DNA from: Echiichthys vipera
Lineage: Eukaryota; Chordata; Actinopteri; Perciformes; Trachinidae
Direction: 5' to 3'
DNA: 64,000 bases
Assembly (NCBI GenBank): GCA_963691815.1
Contig: OY829645.1
Location: 8,186,401-8,250,400 of the forward strand
This document shows, piece after piece, positions 1-11,656 of this stretch; position 1 is the first letter of the stretch, and each line of letters opens with the position of its first letter. The notes beneath the pieces were generated by a model that saw nothing but the letters and a program-made list of their open reading frames with translations, was not told the DNA's origin and made no database searches. The position numbers and the translations under genes are program-made.

Positions 1-1900
1 TCCATTCCTATCTCAGGAAAGATTGCCTATTATTGTCCTGCATCCATCCCTTGCTTAGCTCTCCGTCCTGGAGGATCTATTGTTAGCTGATGGTGACATT
101 TAGCATGGCTCTGACTGACAGCCGGATAATGTGTTAGAACACTGTCCTGTCACACACTCATCAATACACACACGTTGGAATACATATGTACTTTTAAGAG
201 ACGACAGCAGGGACGTGGCAGCATTTGTACATATGGCTGGTAAGTGACATGCTTGCCGTCAGTGTTTGTGTTTGTGGTTTTGTCAAGCTTATGTAATAAC
301 CAGGGCTGTCGTTATAATCAACACTAAAGGTGTTTGTATTGTGTCTGAACCTTTCAACTGATAACTATGCAGTGTATTCTAAAATATAGTTGTTAGTCCA
401 GTGTGAGAGTGTGTGCATCAGGAATTAGTTAATCCGTTCACAGCTACACCCTAGTCTCTAATTGAACAGCCATCCGGCCATTCAGTCTGCTTTGACGTTG
501 ATTTCGCAAATACTTTATCAGTTATTGATTAAATTGATAATCAGTGTGATGGCTCAAATGGGTGTATTGATTGTGGATTTGCATGTAGCAAACCTGATTT
601 GTATCAGGTGGATTGGGCATGTAGGGGTGAATGCCTTTTGACTGTATTTAGTTTGTATTTTCCCATATTTTTTGTATGTTGTGCATTTCTGCTTCATTGG
701 TCAGAATACAGTGAGAATCAGGACACAGATCAGACTCATATCCTCAGCTCATAAACACAACAACAACAGCAGCGAAGACAGGCAGGATGGTTTGCACAGC
801 AGCCACTAAGGACCAACAACTGCTGCCATCTCAGCTGGTCACTGGCAGCTCGTCGCTCAGTGTCACTGTCCATCACAGTCTGGACCAAAGTTATGCACTG
901 ACTGACAAACCGATATTGTCATCCATACAGACGCCCCCTGGTTTGGCTAAAACATAGACATGAATGTGCTTCAAAATCCAACTATTCAATAGGGGCCAAT
1001 AAATAGCAGCTATGTTATATCACAGCACACTCTGTAGGCCTACTGGTAAATGTTTTGGGTAACATGTCTAGGGGATTTAATTACCACTAAGCCTTAGAGC
1101 TGTACCAGGATGCTTGCCTTACCTGAACCCCAGGGAGCTGGACTAGCTCACTTCGCTGGCTGCATGGTCTTGCTGGCTTGGTGTCCTCTTTGTGTCGACA
1201 ACCATGCACTGAGCCTGTGGGTTAACAGATACACCTCAAAGAGTATAAAGCCATAACATTTTAGTAACCTGCGTCAAGTATCTGCATCACACATTACTAT
1301 GTAGGCTTGAATTAGTTGTAACCCGGTTAAAAACATTAAGCAATATCATTTCATCCAAGCATATAAATAGTGTTATTAAAAAGGTTTAAAATGTATTCAA
1401 ATTTTATAAAAATGTTAAAAGCAGTTTAAAAAAAAATATATATATATAGATGCAAAAGCGTCCATGGAAGCGTGTAGTAAACAGTTACCACAAGAGACTG
1501 GGGAGCAGATGTTTGTGACCAAGTTCGTAGGGGTGAGCAAGCACCGCTACATCGGCAGTGACCGTTCTTCGTTGCCTGCGGACAGATCTCACCTCTTCTC
1601 TTCAACCGACCTTTTCTCCTGTCATCAGCCCGTGTGAGGGGATACAACAGTGGTCACTAAGGTAATTTTCTGTGGCCCGGTCAGGGTGAAGCAGCCATTG
1701 TGTTTGAGGCTTCAACAAACCCAAGCTACACCCAGGTCTGCACAATTCTCTAAAAGGGAACCCCATTTTATTTTCAATAAATTAATAAGAGTGCCTGTTT
1801 TAGTAGATAAGGTGTGTGGGCCCACAAATTGTATGTTTTTGATGTTTTCATATATTTGTGGTAAAGCCTTTTTCTAAAACTGCACTGTATTTACCTGAAA
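1..1900. other. Non-coding, no gene recognised
   Basis: No reading frame of recognisable family, no RNA gene and no clear repeat was found on either strand. The stretch is moderately AT-rich, with a short TA run near 1436-1448. It could be intergenic or a large intron; nothing in it decides. Confidence 0.5.
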
Positions 1901-2167
1901 AAATGGTTATTTCAGTTACAGTATTATTTTCCTTAAAAAAATAGGGAAAGTTAATTTACACTGCTTCCTGTGAGAAAGGGACAATTCACTTACAGTGTTT
2001 TCCTTTAAAACAAGAGGGAATTTGACTTCCGGTTTGGCTGAGACGGAGTAGACGTGTGCCGAGTCTCTAATTTCATGTTTCAGGACCCTGAAAGTCACTA
2101 CAATAGTAATATTAGTCTTGTTTGACGGACACACCACCGAAATATGCAGTAAGTATGTGACCTGAAT

Positions 2168-2530
2168 TTGCGGAACTGCTCATGGAAATTTTCGGCGAAG
2201 GCGTCCTGGAATTACCGCCAGAATGTGACATGGCTCGCTGCATACTATCCGAGAAGCGGAAGCCAGGTCAGAGAGCACAGCCAGTTATTATCAGGCTGCA
2301 GAGAGAAGGAGAAGATCAAATGCAAAGCCCGAGCCAGGAGAGGCAAGCTACAGTGCATAGGCTCTACCCAGAGGTGATGTCGGAGCTTTACAAACTGGGC
2401 TTCAAACCTGCATTGTTATTCCCTGCCAGACTCGTCATCATGATGAAGGACAGAGGTAAGAAGAGGCTCTCTTCGGTCTCTGAGGCTAAAGGTTTCATAA
2501 CATCCATCCGCACGGAAGAGACTGGATGAC
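2168..2530 (+). pseudogene. L1-like LINE ORF1 relic (RNA-binding protein)
   Basis: An open stretch starting near 2182 gives about 115 residues resembling the C-terminal half of fish L1/Tx1 ORF1 proteins, which bind RNA and act as chaperones in the retrotransposition particle. The recognisable part is the block near residues 75-90 (KLGFKPALLFPARL) followed by a segment ending SEAKGFI, matching the usual 'GI.Y.LLYPARL ... S..EA..FI' pattern. The N-terminal coiled coil is not seen. The call rests on family pattern only; it is short and probably non-functional. Confidence 0.5.
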
Positions 2531-2861
2531 CGCGGGGGGCTGGTACGCTATCTGGATAACCATGAATTGATGTGATGTCAGCTGTATAGCCGTGCTTTAA
2601 CCAACCCCGGACGGGCCAGAGTTTATTTTTGGACCATGACGTTAGTAGTTACAGTCCTGACAGATTGCTGATATTCTGACTGTCAAGAGTTTTGATCAGA
2701 AATACAGACATGTTGACTCGAGATCCGGTGTTTTCTGGTATTTTTTCATCCTTTTTTTGTGCCTGCTTACGCTATTATGTGAATTCAGACGTTCTTCAAT
2801 CGGCTCTTGTGCCAAGTACTGGAAGTGCGATTACATGCGGATTTCAGTTCATTATTCAGAA

Positions 2862-3945
2862 TCTGAATGCCTTTTATTGTCCCTATATACAGGTCAATGA
2901 GATTAAAAGCAGCTCCTACTCAGTGCAGACATGTATGTAGGTAAAAAAATAATAATAAAAAAATAGTGCAAAAGACAAAACAAAGGTGCAGAGTTCCGTG
3001 GTGCTGTATAAATATATATTAAAAGAATAAAGAATTCCTATATACAATATATTGCACATATTGAAGATTGAAAAATATGAAAAACAATACTGAATATTAC
3101 ATATATTGAAAACAAATTTCACAGTAGGTGGATAGATGGAAGTCCGGAGGAACAGGGGTTATAAGTCTGTATGAAGTCAGTGCATGTGTGAGTTCAGGGT
3201 GGTTATGGCTTTGGGAAAGAAACTGTTGTTGTGTCTGTTTGTCTTTGTGCTGATGCATCTGTAGCACCTCCAGGACAGATGCAGGATGGGAGCTGTCCTT
3301 ACTGTTTTTCGCCCTGCTGAGGCAGCAGGAGGAGTATATGTCCATCAGGGAACGGAGAGGGTAGCCGATGATCTTCTTTTCTGCGTTAACTACCCTCTGA
3401 AGCCTATCTCTGTCTGCTACGGTGCAGCTGCCATACCATGCTGTAATGCAGTAGGTCAGCAGGCTCTCAATGGATGAGCAGTAGAAGGTCAGCAGCAGGT
3501 TGGAGTCAGGGTTGTGTTTCCTGAGGACCCTCAGGAAGTGCAACCGCTGCTGAGCCTTCTTGATGACCACTGTGGTGTTGTCCGTCCAGGAGATGTCAGC
3601 GGAGATGAGGACTCAGAGAAATCGGAAGGTGTGGACCCTCTCCACACATTCATCGTTGATGTGAAGGGGGGCTCAGTTGGTGCTGTGCCTCCTGAAGTCG
3701 ACAATGATCTCTTGGGTTTTCTTGGGGTTCAGAGCCAGGTTGTTTTCTGAGCACCAGGCTGTCAACTTCAGGACTTCCTCTCTGTAGTCTGCCTCATCTC
3801 CCCTTGAGAATAGTCCGACTACTGTAGTGTCTTCGGCAAACTTGACGATGAGATTGTTGTTGTAGGCTAGACTACAGACGTGGGTGTAGAGACAGTATAG
3901 GAGGGGGCTGAGCACTCAGCCCTGTGGGGAGCTGGTACTCAACAT
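2862..3945 (-). mobile_element. L2/Rex1-like LINE 3' half (RT relic)
   Basis: Read on the minus strand, this is the 3' half of a jockey-superfamily (L2/CR1/Rex1-like) reverse transcriptase followed by its 3'UTR. Recognisable blocks in order are the PQG.xLSPLLY motif, the palm motif, NPKKTQEIIVDFRR, HTFRFL, KKAQQRLHFLR and ESLLTYCITAWYGSC. Three in-frame stops interrupt it: one in the PQG-C position, one after RRHSTN and one after HTFRFL. The catalytic FADD motif reads FAED, so the second catalytic aspartate is lost. The low-coordinate end holds the tail ('ttttattgtccc'). The element lies between the two ORFs of the surrounding + strand L1-like LINE. Confidence 0.85.
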
Positions 3946-4382
3946 ACAAGTATATTATATATTTTCTTCACAGCTTTATTTTATTTTAAATTTTAATCAG
4001 CCAACGCCACAGAGTTAATCTTATTCGATGTAGAAGAATGCTTTCATGGCCGGCCTGCCTTAAGACATCTTGGTGCCCTCTGCTGGCTAATTTACTTTAA
4101 ATAGTTTTTGCTGTTTGTTCTTTTTCCTCTGTGACTTAAAGGGTCAAATACTGTTATTGTTTGGGAAAAGACCCCGGAGCTCAATTTAGCTGTTAGCTAC
4201 GAGCTGGAGAGCTCAGATGATGTTGTTTGCTAAGAGAGTCCCCCTCAGATTGGTCATGATGTAATTGTTTTATTTCCTTTCCGTTTTATTTTTCCTCCCC
4301 ACTCTCTTCCTCCACTACACTACAGAATACTTCAGGTCATTTGGGTCACGTAGTGTCATTCTAACTTATTATTATTGTTCCT

Positions 4383-6055
4383 ATGGCTAATGCTGTAAAG
4401 ACAGGTACTGGAGTGCATCTGATTTCTTGGAATACTAAGGGCATGAACAACGCAATCAAAATCGGTAAGGTCTTGAAACAGTTACAGCACCTTAAGGGGG
4501 ATGTGATGTTCCTGCATGAAACACATCTCAAATCAGCTGACACCTTATGTATTAAGAGAGTGTGGATGAGCCACTTATTCCATTCCAAATTTACAGATAG
4601 AGTTAGAGGGGCCGCCATCATCGTTCATAAAAGGGTCCTGTTTGAGCCAGTAAATGTAATCCTAGATACTGAAGGCCGCTATGTCATAGTTTCGGGCACA
4701 CTCCAGAACACACCAGTGGTCTTAATTTCGGTTTATACACCCACCTGGGACGATGAACAGTTTTTAACAAGGCTATTTGACAAAATGCCCACAGTCACCG
4801 CATTATCATGGGTGGGGACTTCAACCTGGTGCAGGATGTGACCCTTTCCAAATCAGCACACACAGTAAAAACATATGCATCACAGTTGGGAATTTCAGAT
4901 CCTTGGAGGTTTAGGGCGCAGTCACACTGTCCTTCCGCACCGGGCCAAAATAGGTTTTACGGGTAAAGCCTAGCTCGTTTGACCAGTGTGAGTGCAATCG
5001 CTCTGCGCCTAGCTGCGGCCAGCTGGCCGTCCACGGCCCGTTTGAGAGAGGTGGGCTTTTGTAAAGCGTGTTTACACATGTACGAGCACGAGCGTGCGAA
5101 CATGTACGAGCACAGGCTAGGCTTGTGGAAATTGTGGAGGAACTGGTGAAACTTGATGGAACCTACTCCACCCCTACATCCCCCTCCCTTTATAAGAAAC
5201 GGCTACTATTACATCAGGAATAACGGCCTCTTGATGACACGTGAAGTGGAGAGACATCTGCGACAATCAAAACAAAGCTTTTTTGAGCAGGGCGATAAGG
5301 CAGGGAGACTGCTGGTGCAGCAGGCCCACGCAGCTAATGCTTCTAGACTGATCTCTAAAATTCAACGACCGGACGGTAGCCACACTTCTGATCCAGCTGG
5401 TTTTGACTGAAATTGCTTGGGGATTCGGATCCAGCGATTATCAATAAGTCTTTTTCTGATTTTTAAAGCGCACTATATACTTCTGAAGTCAACACAATGA
5501 CTGCAGTGACACCTAATTCTATAGACCGTTTATAGACCCTCAGATTGATATAAATATCGCTAGGGAACTCAGTAGCCCCATCTCTCTGTTGGAGGTGCAT
5601 GACGGAATCAAGTCTATGCAAAAACAGGAAATATCCTGGTCCTGATGGTTTTACAGTTGAGTTCTTTAAGGCATACTCAATGCTATTATCCTCCATCCTT
5701 GTGAGAATGTACAATGACTCCTTTACTAAAGGCAGACTGCCAGCAGCCTTGTATGAGGCATCTATTTCATTGCTCCTGAAGAAAGACAGCGATCCAACCC
5801 CATGTGGCAGCTACAGACTGATCTTTTAGATTGTAGGATCCTTGGTCCTCACCCTCCGCCTCCAAAGTGTGATGTCATCAATAATTTCACTAGACCAGGA
5901 GGCTGCTCAACATCATATTCTCACTTGGGTCAGACACTCCTGAGGTCATCTGGATGCAGAGAAAGCCTTCGACCAGGTGGAGTGGTCCTTTTCTATTTTT
6001 CATTTTGATTCTAATTTTATTTCTTGGGCTAAGCTTCTGTATGTAACTGGTATAC
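4383..6055 (+). pseudogene. L1-like LINE ORF2 relic (APE endonuclease + partial RT)
   Basis: The start at 4383 opens an APE-type endonuclease domain: HLISWNTKGMNN near residue 12, FLHETHL near 43 and VVLISVYTPTWDD near 110. The next motif, MGGDFNLVQD (about 4808-4837), is in another frame, showing a frameshift. After SDPWR at about 4908 a MITE interrupts the gene. Post-endonuclease linker sequence resumes at about 5130 (EIVEELVKLDGTY, REVERHLRQSKQSFFEQGDKAG). RT fingers follow (KYPGPDGFTVEFFK at 5626-5667), then DAEKAFDQVEW (5954-5986), which holds the first catalytic aspartate. Roughly 450-600 bp expected between DPWR and EIVEEL is missing, and no YADD motif follows. Such ORF2 proteins nick DNA and reverse-transcribe the element RNA; this copy cannot. 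Confidence 0.85.
4914..5113 (+). repeat. GGGCGC-ended MITE, truncated copy 1
   Basis: The left end reads GGGCGCAGTCACACTGTCC, preceded by TTA. The next ~200 bp align along their length with the reverse complement of the element at 27030-27379, including the shared blocks TAAAGCCTAG, CCACGGCCCG, AGAGGTGGGCTTT and catgtacgagcac. The right end is missing: similarity stops around 5113, where LINE sequence resumes. PIF/Harbinger affiliation is suggested only by the TNA-type flank. Confidence 0.75.
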
Positions 6056-6060
6056 ACATA

Positions 6061-6235
6061 TAGAGCCTTTCTAGTCTTCTGACTACTTAAGGCACTACTT
6101 TACATTCATCCATTCACACAGATGGCAGTGGACATCTACATACCATCTAATCCAGTGGTTCCCAACCTTTTTCTTAAGGGACCCATATTTTTACCATTGT
6201 AAACTTTGGTGACCCCCCCCCCCCCCCCCATGAAA
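6061..6235. repeat. hAT-like end (CAGTGGTTCCCAACC) with poly-C
   Basis: The motif CAGTGGTTCCCAACC at 6152-6166 matches the terminal-repeat style of non-autonomous hAT elements in vertebrates. It is followed by decayed 'gtgacccc' and a C-run (about 6213-6230). Upstream, 'cattcatccattcacaca' (6103-6120) resembles another fish interspersed repeat. No partner terminal repeat was found. Confidence 0.45.
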
Positions 6236-6339
6236 ATAAAAATAAAATAAGGAACATCATAACTTCTTTTACATGAAATACTTTATATTTCAGTTATTTA
6301 ATAATCCCCATAACTGCCCATAAGGTCTCACCTAATTTT

Positions 6340-6478
6340 GTTTTAACATTACTTATCTACTTATGTTATATGCTGTTTGGTTGGTTATTGTGGTTTGTTT
6401 TTTTTGTTTTTGTCTTTGTTCTTTTGACTTTAAAGCCTGTCTGCAAAATTTAATAAAAAATATTTGAAAAAAATATAT
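6340..6478 (+). repeat. Possible L1-like LINE 3' tail
   Basis: A T-rich segment is followed by 'aaagcctgtctgcaaaatt', then 'taataaaaaatatttg' and an A-run. This resembles the 3'UTR and poly-A end of fish L1-like LINEs. It may be the end of the element at 2020-6060, displaced by the hAT fragment, or an independent 5'-truncated copy. Confidence 0.4.
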
Positions 6479-6479
6479 T

Positions 6480-7020
6480 AAAGGGTAACTGAATATTGCT
6501 TGGAATTTGGTTATATAATAGGCTACATATCAAATTAAATTGTGAATAACGGGAATTTACAGATTGTCTGCATTTGACAAGGAAGCCACAGTGACCAATC
6601 GAAGGCAAGCAGGGGGAGAGCTTGGCAGCCTCTGTTACACACTGCTCTTTAAACAGACAGAGGGATTCTCCACTTCTGTTAACCCCTTGTTAATCATCTG
6701 CAGTTTTTTAATTTCCATTTAATTAACAGGAGCTCTTTTGCATGGGTATTGCAGCTTCTTTATTTATAAGTTACACTTAAACATGCTGCGCATGAGTGGG
6801 TTTAGGTCCAGAAACACACATAGATGAAAACAGACTGTGATTCTCCTGTGTGTTTGTCCGCATGTCATTTGGCAGGTTGCTGTGCTGAAAGCCACATGGC
6901 AGCGTTGAGATAATCCCAGCCAATTCCACTCCAATCCTCCCAGTAGAGCTGTAAAGCAGGATGAGGAGGCTTTGATGCCTTCAACCCCACTCTGTCATCA
7001 GTGTGTGTCTCTGTAGACAT
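6480..7020. other. No gene; possible DNA-transposon interior
   Basis: No coding signal was seen. The block around 6570-6680 (caaggaagccacagtgacca, gcaggggg) has the look of a fish interspersed repeat, perhaps the interior of the hAT element whose end is at 6152. This is only an impression. Confidence 0.3.
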
Positions 7021-7025
7021 GCATT

Positions 7026-7033
<8 letters not shown>

Positions 7034-7057
<24 letters not shown>

Positions 7058-7216
7058 TCGTTTGAATAGGAGTAGAGAAAGGATGACCCAACTTGATAGA
7101 GCTTGAGTATGGACCTAGATATATGTTAGTTTGTGTGTGTTTGCTCTACATGCCCCTTGCTTGATCAAGATATTGACAGCACACACACACACACACATAC
7201 ACACACCACACACAAA

Positions 7217-7288
<72 letters not shown>
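7034..7288. repeat. GT and CA microsatellites
   Basis: A (GT)n run at about 7031-7056 and a long (CA)n run from about 7180 to 7288, interrupted by 'catacacacaccacacacaaacgta'. Reading frames through them give only CVCV or THTH repeats and are not genes. Confidence 0.95.
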
Positions 7289-7293
<5 letters not shown>

Positions 7294-7297
7294 AGAC

Positions 7298-8560
7298 CAG
7301 TGTTGATTGCTCTGAGACTGCAAGGGAAGCTCAGCTTCCCCTAAAATGTCACCAAAAAAAAAAAAAAAGTGGTGAAATATGTACTGCTGTGTGTACATTG
7401 GACGCTCATTGGATAAATGCTAGGCTTTGTCCCACCCATCGGACGCTCAGCGCCCCTGGGGGTCTATGGGACACTCGACTTCTGCATGATGATTGGATGA
7501 CCTGTCTGAGGCGGAATTCTTTTTTGATTTACAGCTAAATGAGCGAATTAGCGATCTCGCCCAACGAGCAGCAGCAGCTGCGGAGCTTCTCCCCTCGTCC
7601 TGATCACTCAAACTCACAGACGGTCACACTTCACAGTAGCCTGGCGCAGCAGCTCCAGCTGCTAGCACTAGCAAGCTGCACATCATGGCAGATAATATGA
7701 ATGTTGTCGACCGGATTTTAGTGAAACAGCAGGGCAGGTCAACTCGTAAGATTGATTGAGTGCAAAAGGTGGGCAAAAGTAGGTCTTTTCAGTTGTCCTG
7801 GTACGACAAGGTGAGCTGGCTGACTGGAAGTGCTGTGACAAATGAAATGTACTGTTGGCCATGACTCTTAGTGAAATCATCTCAAGGATGTGTTGTCTGG
7901 TCAAAAGTGAGTTTTAGGGATCTATCTAATTTGACAGGGCATACAAAGGCATGAAAAAAGCAATGAACATGTGAGTGCATGTGCAAGGTTAAGTTGCCTG
8001 GGCAGATAAATGAAGGTGCTCACATTCAAGCAGCAAAACCTAATGAAACAGTAAAAAAAACCCAGGACTTTCCTAAATTGCCTAATTGATGTGCCTTCCT
8101 TGCTTGGCCGTCAGGATAGTAGATAGTGCAGTGGATAGTGCAGGTGAAATTCAGGAGGGCTTTACTGGATTTTTTTTATGTTTCTGGGGGAAGAGGTGCT
8201 CAGTCTGTTTTTTAAGTCTTGAATGAGAACATGCAGGGCTATAATTTCAGGGACAAACTTGTGGCACAAACCTATGATGGGGCTGCCTTCATGGCTTCAG
8301 CTCTCAATGGTTTGCAGGCCAAAGTTAAAGCAAAGCCCCCAGTGCAATGTTTTTGCATTGCTATGCACACAGATTGAATCTAGTGCTGTTACGTGTGTGC
8401 AGACATAATGGTGATGTGTTATAAAACCAGTCAGTGCATGTTCATGAGAACAGCAGGCAAGTTTTTGGAATCAAGTTGGTTGACTTCAGAGAAGATGTTC
8501 CTTAAAGTAAAATGTGATTTTCCTTTTGTGGCCTCTTAAGGAGAGTTGGTGCAAAAAAAA
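7298..8560 (+). mobile_element. hAT transposon relic with ZMYM1-like transposase fragments
   Basis: The left end reads CAGTGTTG at 7298, followed by the palindrome-like 'gggaagctcagcttccc' (about 7323-7339). An ATG at 7685 begins MADNMNVVDRILVKQQG, the usual start of fish ZMYM1-like (TTF/DUF4371) hAT proteins, but a stop follows 25 codons later. Further matching pieces in shifted frames are WYDKVSWLTGSAVTNEMYCW (about 7800-7860, TTF zinc-finger region) and YNFRDKLVAQTYDGAAFMAS (about 8239-8298). Multiple stops and frameshifts show a dead transposase. Related proteins would catalyse cut-and-paste transposition. The 3' terminal repeat was not located. Confidence 0.7.
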
Positions 8561-8998
8561 ACTCCAGCTCAGAGCAGACTCTCAGTACAGAGAGAAAACT
8601 ACATACATAGGTACAAAGTAACAAAATGTATCAATAACTACTGTACAATGCATTGGTATACCTTCATAATACTTTACATACATTACATACATAATGCAGC
8701 AATAAGAGCAGCCAATACACAAATACCAAGGGAATAGTTTTGTGATATGTGCGATTTCATTGCTTTGCGATGTCATTGCGTCATCATTTCATTTTCAAAA
8801 AATGAAATTAATATTAATAAACACCTACTTAACAATTATTTAAAGTGTGTATCACATGCTTTCCCTATATATATGTGTATATACAGTATATATATATATA
8901 TATATAGAGAGAGAGATATTTTTTATTTTTAAAATCTACTTTATCTGGCAGTAATTTTTCACCCGTACACAATGTACACCAGTTAATTTCCTAATCAT
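8560..8998. other. AT-rich non-coding with TA/GA microsatellite
   Basis: AT-rich sequence with a (TA)n(GA)n run at about 8884-8914. No coding or RNA feature was seen. Confidence 0.6.
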
Positions 8999-11485
8999 TT
9001 TTTTTTAAACGCAGTCTTGATAAATAAATAAATAAAACATTTACATTAAGTAATTTGCATAAAACAGTTCTCCAGCTGTGACAGAACACAAAGCATTTTG
9101 GAAACACCATAGATCTTTAAAAGAGTCCAGGTCACCTGCAGTTTCATAAAAACTAAAATCTACCAACAGTCTGGCCTTTTCTTCCTGCTCACATACACCG
9201 CCATCTTAGCCTGCCCTAAAACAAAGTTTAAAAGCTGGCTCTCGTGTTTGTGCTGGCAAGTGTATCTAAAACCACAAATAAAAACCTGCTTACTAAAACT
9301 CTCTTTAAAACTGGTAAAAAAACAACTTGTAAAAACAGAAACAGTGCTGACAGATAGTGACACTCAGTAGAAAAACAGTGGAAAATTGTCTCTCTTAGTC
9401 CACAGAACGGGCATTTGTCCGCCACAGAATTATTTATCATGGCCACGAAAGAGTTCACTGCCATGATGCCGTGGAGTAGCCACCGTAAGTCCCCGTGTCT
9501 CTTGCACAGGGGAGGCTTGTACCATTCAGTTCTTTCCTGTTCAGTGTTTTTACCAACATTTTGTAAAGAGTTTTCCCTGAGGCCCCCTCCAGGGAGACCA
9601 GGTGTGTTGCCTCCAACAGGCATGGAGCACTCTTTAAAATCCACAGCCAGAAAAGTGGCAGGAAAAGGGTCCTCCATGTTGGGGGAAGAAGATCTGTATG
9701 TGAATGTTTTTAAAGGCAGGGTGTCTTGACCTGTCAGTTAATTTCTCCAGTGGTCAAGCACTTTTTTAATTACCCTGTTGGATCTCAGGCCCAGCTTATC
9801 AGCCAGCCCAGTAGGGTCTTCCAGCTGGGGCCCGGCCAGCTCTACCACCTGGCCCAGCGTGGAGACGCCTGCAGTCTGCAGCAGACTGGTCAGGAAGGAT
9901 CCCGCCCAGCTCAGACCCGTACAGGACGGGCTCCTGTAGCAGCCAGTGAAGGGAGTCCCCCTGCTGCTGCCTCACTTTTTTAAGCAGGTTCCAAACAATA
10001 AAAACACTTTTATAAAATCAGTCAGTCAGTAACCTTTGAATGAACTGCAGCCTGAAGGCAGCGCCCCTGCTGGCCAGATGGACCAGGCCCTGGCCACCCT
10101 TCTTATTAGGTAGGAAGAGGACACTCCGTGGGACCCAGTGCATCCTATCCCAAAATAAATCAACTAAAACCTGTTGTACCTCTGCCAGGAGAGAAACTGG
10201 GGGATCAACACAGGACAGCCGGTGCCACAGGGCGGACGAGACCAGGTTGTTCAGGATCAGGGTGCGACCTCTGTACAACTTTTTTCCACTTGTTGAGATG
10301 CCCCTTCACCTTCACGACAACATTCTCCCAATTTTCTTTTCATAGGTTTTGTCCCCCAGTAAGACCCCAAGATATTCAAGTCCTCCTTTTTTTCCAATGT
10401 AGGCCACCGGACAGCCTGAGCCGATCCCCCAATTCCTTGGCAACCATCAGAGCCTCACTCTTCCCCCAGTTCACCTTTGCCGAAGAAATTAAAAACCAAT
10501 GTCCTTCAAAGTATCAGTTAAAACATCTATATCTCTGTCTGTATTGACCAACACAATAAGGTCATCAGCATACACAGACAGCTTAAAAGACAAGTCACAC
10601 TGGGGGAAACACACACCGTTTAAATTGTTCCTAAGTTTGTGGAGCAGAGGCTCGATGGCCAGAGAGTACAACCTCCCATAGAGAAAGCAGCCCTGCCTCA
10701 CCCCTCTCTGGACGCCAAATGGAGCACTCAACCCGCCATTTATCTTCAGGACACTCGCAATGTCACTATAGAGAACCCGGATCATGGCTTTAAAGCCTTG
10801 GTTGAACCCAAAGGCAGCCAGAGTCTGCCATAAATACTGGTGTTAAACCCGGTCAAAAGCCTTTTCCTGGTCTATGGGAATAAGACCGGTTTCTACAGCC
10901 AATGAACTGGAGAGGTCCAAAACATCTTGAATTAAAGTGACATTATCACTTATGAGCCTGCTGGGCACACAGTAAGTCTGGTCAGTGTGGATGACGTACG
11001 CCATCACCTTCCTCAGTCTCAGGGCTAGAACTTTGGACAGGATTTAATAATTCATGTACAGCAGCAAGACCGGCCTCCAGTTCTTCAGGCCTTGCAGGTC
11101 TCCCTTCTTCGGCAGCAGGGTGATGACGGCCCTCCTGAAGCTCATAGGGAGTCTTCCAGTCAGGAGGCTTTGGTTCAGCACCTCCAGCAGGTCCTGTTCT
11201 ATAATGGACCAAAAAGCAATTGTGCATGCTGGTCAGTGAAGTAAGAAGCTCTGGCAGAGTAATCTCTGCTGACAGCTGAGGGTTTTGGTCAATACTGACC
11301 TGAGGGAGACCACTGAGGAAGCTGCTGTGCACATCTGGATTATTTGTCCACTCACTCTTAAAGAGGTCTCTGTAGAAAACGGGAGCAAACTTCCTGATTT
11401 CAGAAAAGTTTGAGACTTCAAAGCTGCCACCCGTGCGTAAAACATGAATGGTCTTCCTTTGTCCGCTTTTCTGCTCCAGCAGAAG
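8999..11485 (-). mobile_element. L1/Tx1-like LINE ORF2 3' part, decayed
   Basis: Read on the minus strand, the pieces appear in LINE order. The post-endonuclease linker covers about 11485-11230 (TIHVLRTGGSFEVSNFSEIRKFAPVFY). RT follows: LPKKGDLQGLKNWRPV, IDQEKAFDRV with a stop just after, then GVQRGVRQGC and YADDLIVLV (about 10553-10579). The thumb/connection part is SYRGRTLILNNLVSSALWH, PNKKGGQGLVHLASRGAAFRL. The C-terminal block (9228-9677 region) has LCKRHGDLRWLLHG and CPFCGLRETIFHCF, a Cys/His cluster typical of these ORF2 ends. A poly-T at about 8998-9005 marks the poly-A tail. YADD is intact, but frameshifts and stops break the frame. The endonuclease domain is absent. Confidence 0.85.
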
Positions 11486-11656
11486 TTATAGAAGTAGCAG
11501 GAATGGTCATGCAGGACCACAGCAGCAGGCACCACCACAATCAGCAGAGACCTGCGAGACGACACAGCACAAACAACTCCGGGGAAGAAGTTAAATTAGT
11601 AACATGCATCGATGAGACATGAATGACACAGACAGAGAGGAGAGAAGGTCAGAGTA

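Larger units (their letters stand above)
2020..6060 (+). mobile_element. L1/Tx1-like LINE, degraded and interrupted
   Basis: An ORF1 relic (2168-2530), a non-coding inter-ORF stretch and an ORF2 relic (4383-6055) lie in order on the + strand, as in a fish L1/Tx1-type LINE. The element is broken by an L2-like LINE on the opposite strand (2862-3945), which sits between the two ORFs. A small MITE (4914-5113) cuts ORF2 just after the endonuclease domain. ORF2 stops soon after the first RT palm motif, so the reverse transcriptase is incomplete. Assigning the two ORFs to one element is inferred from order, strand and spacing. Confidence 0.7.

Noticed and set aside
1119..1200. Minus-strand CAG|GTAAGG donor-like site with short frame
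   Set aside because: The frame stops within a few codons and no partner exon was found.
2692..2940. 82-codon plus-strand frame before the L2 tail
   Set aside because: Spans the junction between L1 inter-ORF sequence and the antisense of the L2 3'UTR; no coding pattern.
7131..7538. Open frames full of THTH or VCVC repeats (also at 17147-17483, 35585-35889, 47233-47584, 53772-54163, 61105-61481)
   Set aside because: They are translations of CA/GT microsatellites with no family match; the sequence explains them fully.
9415..10833. Plus-strand open frames across 9.4-10.8 kb and 13.7-15.0 kb
   Set aside because: They are antisense shadows of the minus-strand LINE proteins, which carry the recognisable motifs.
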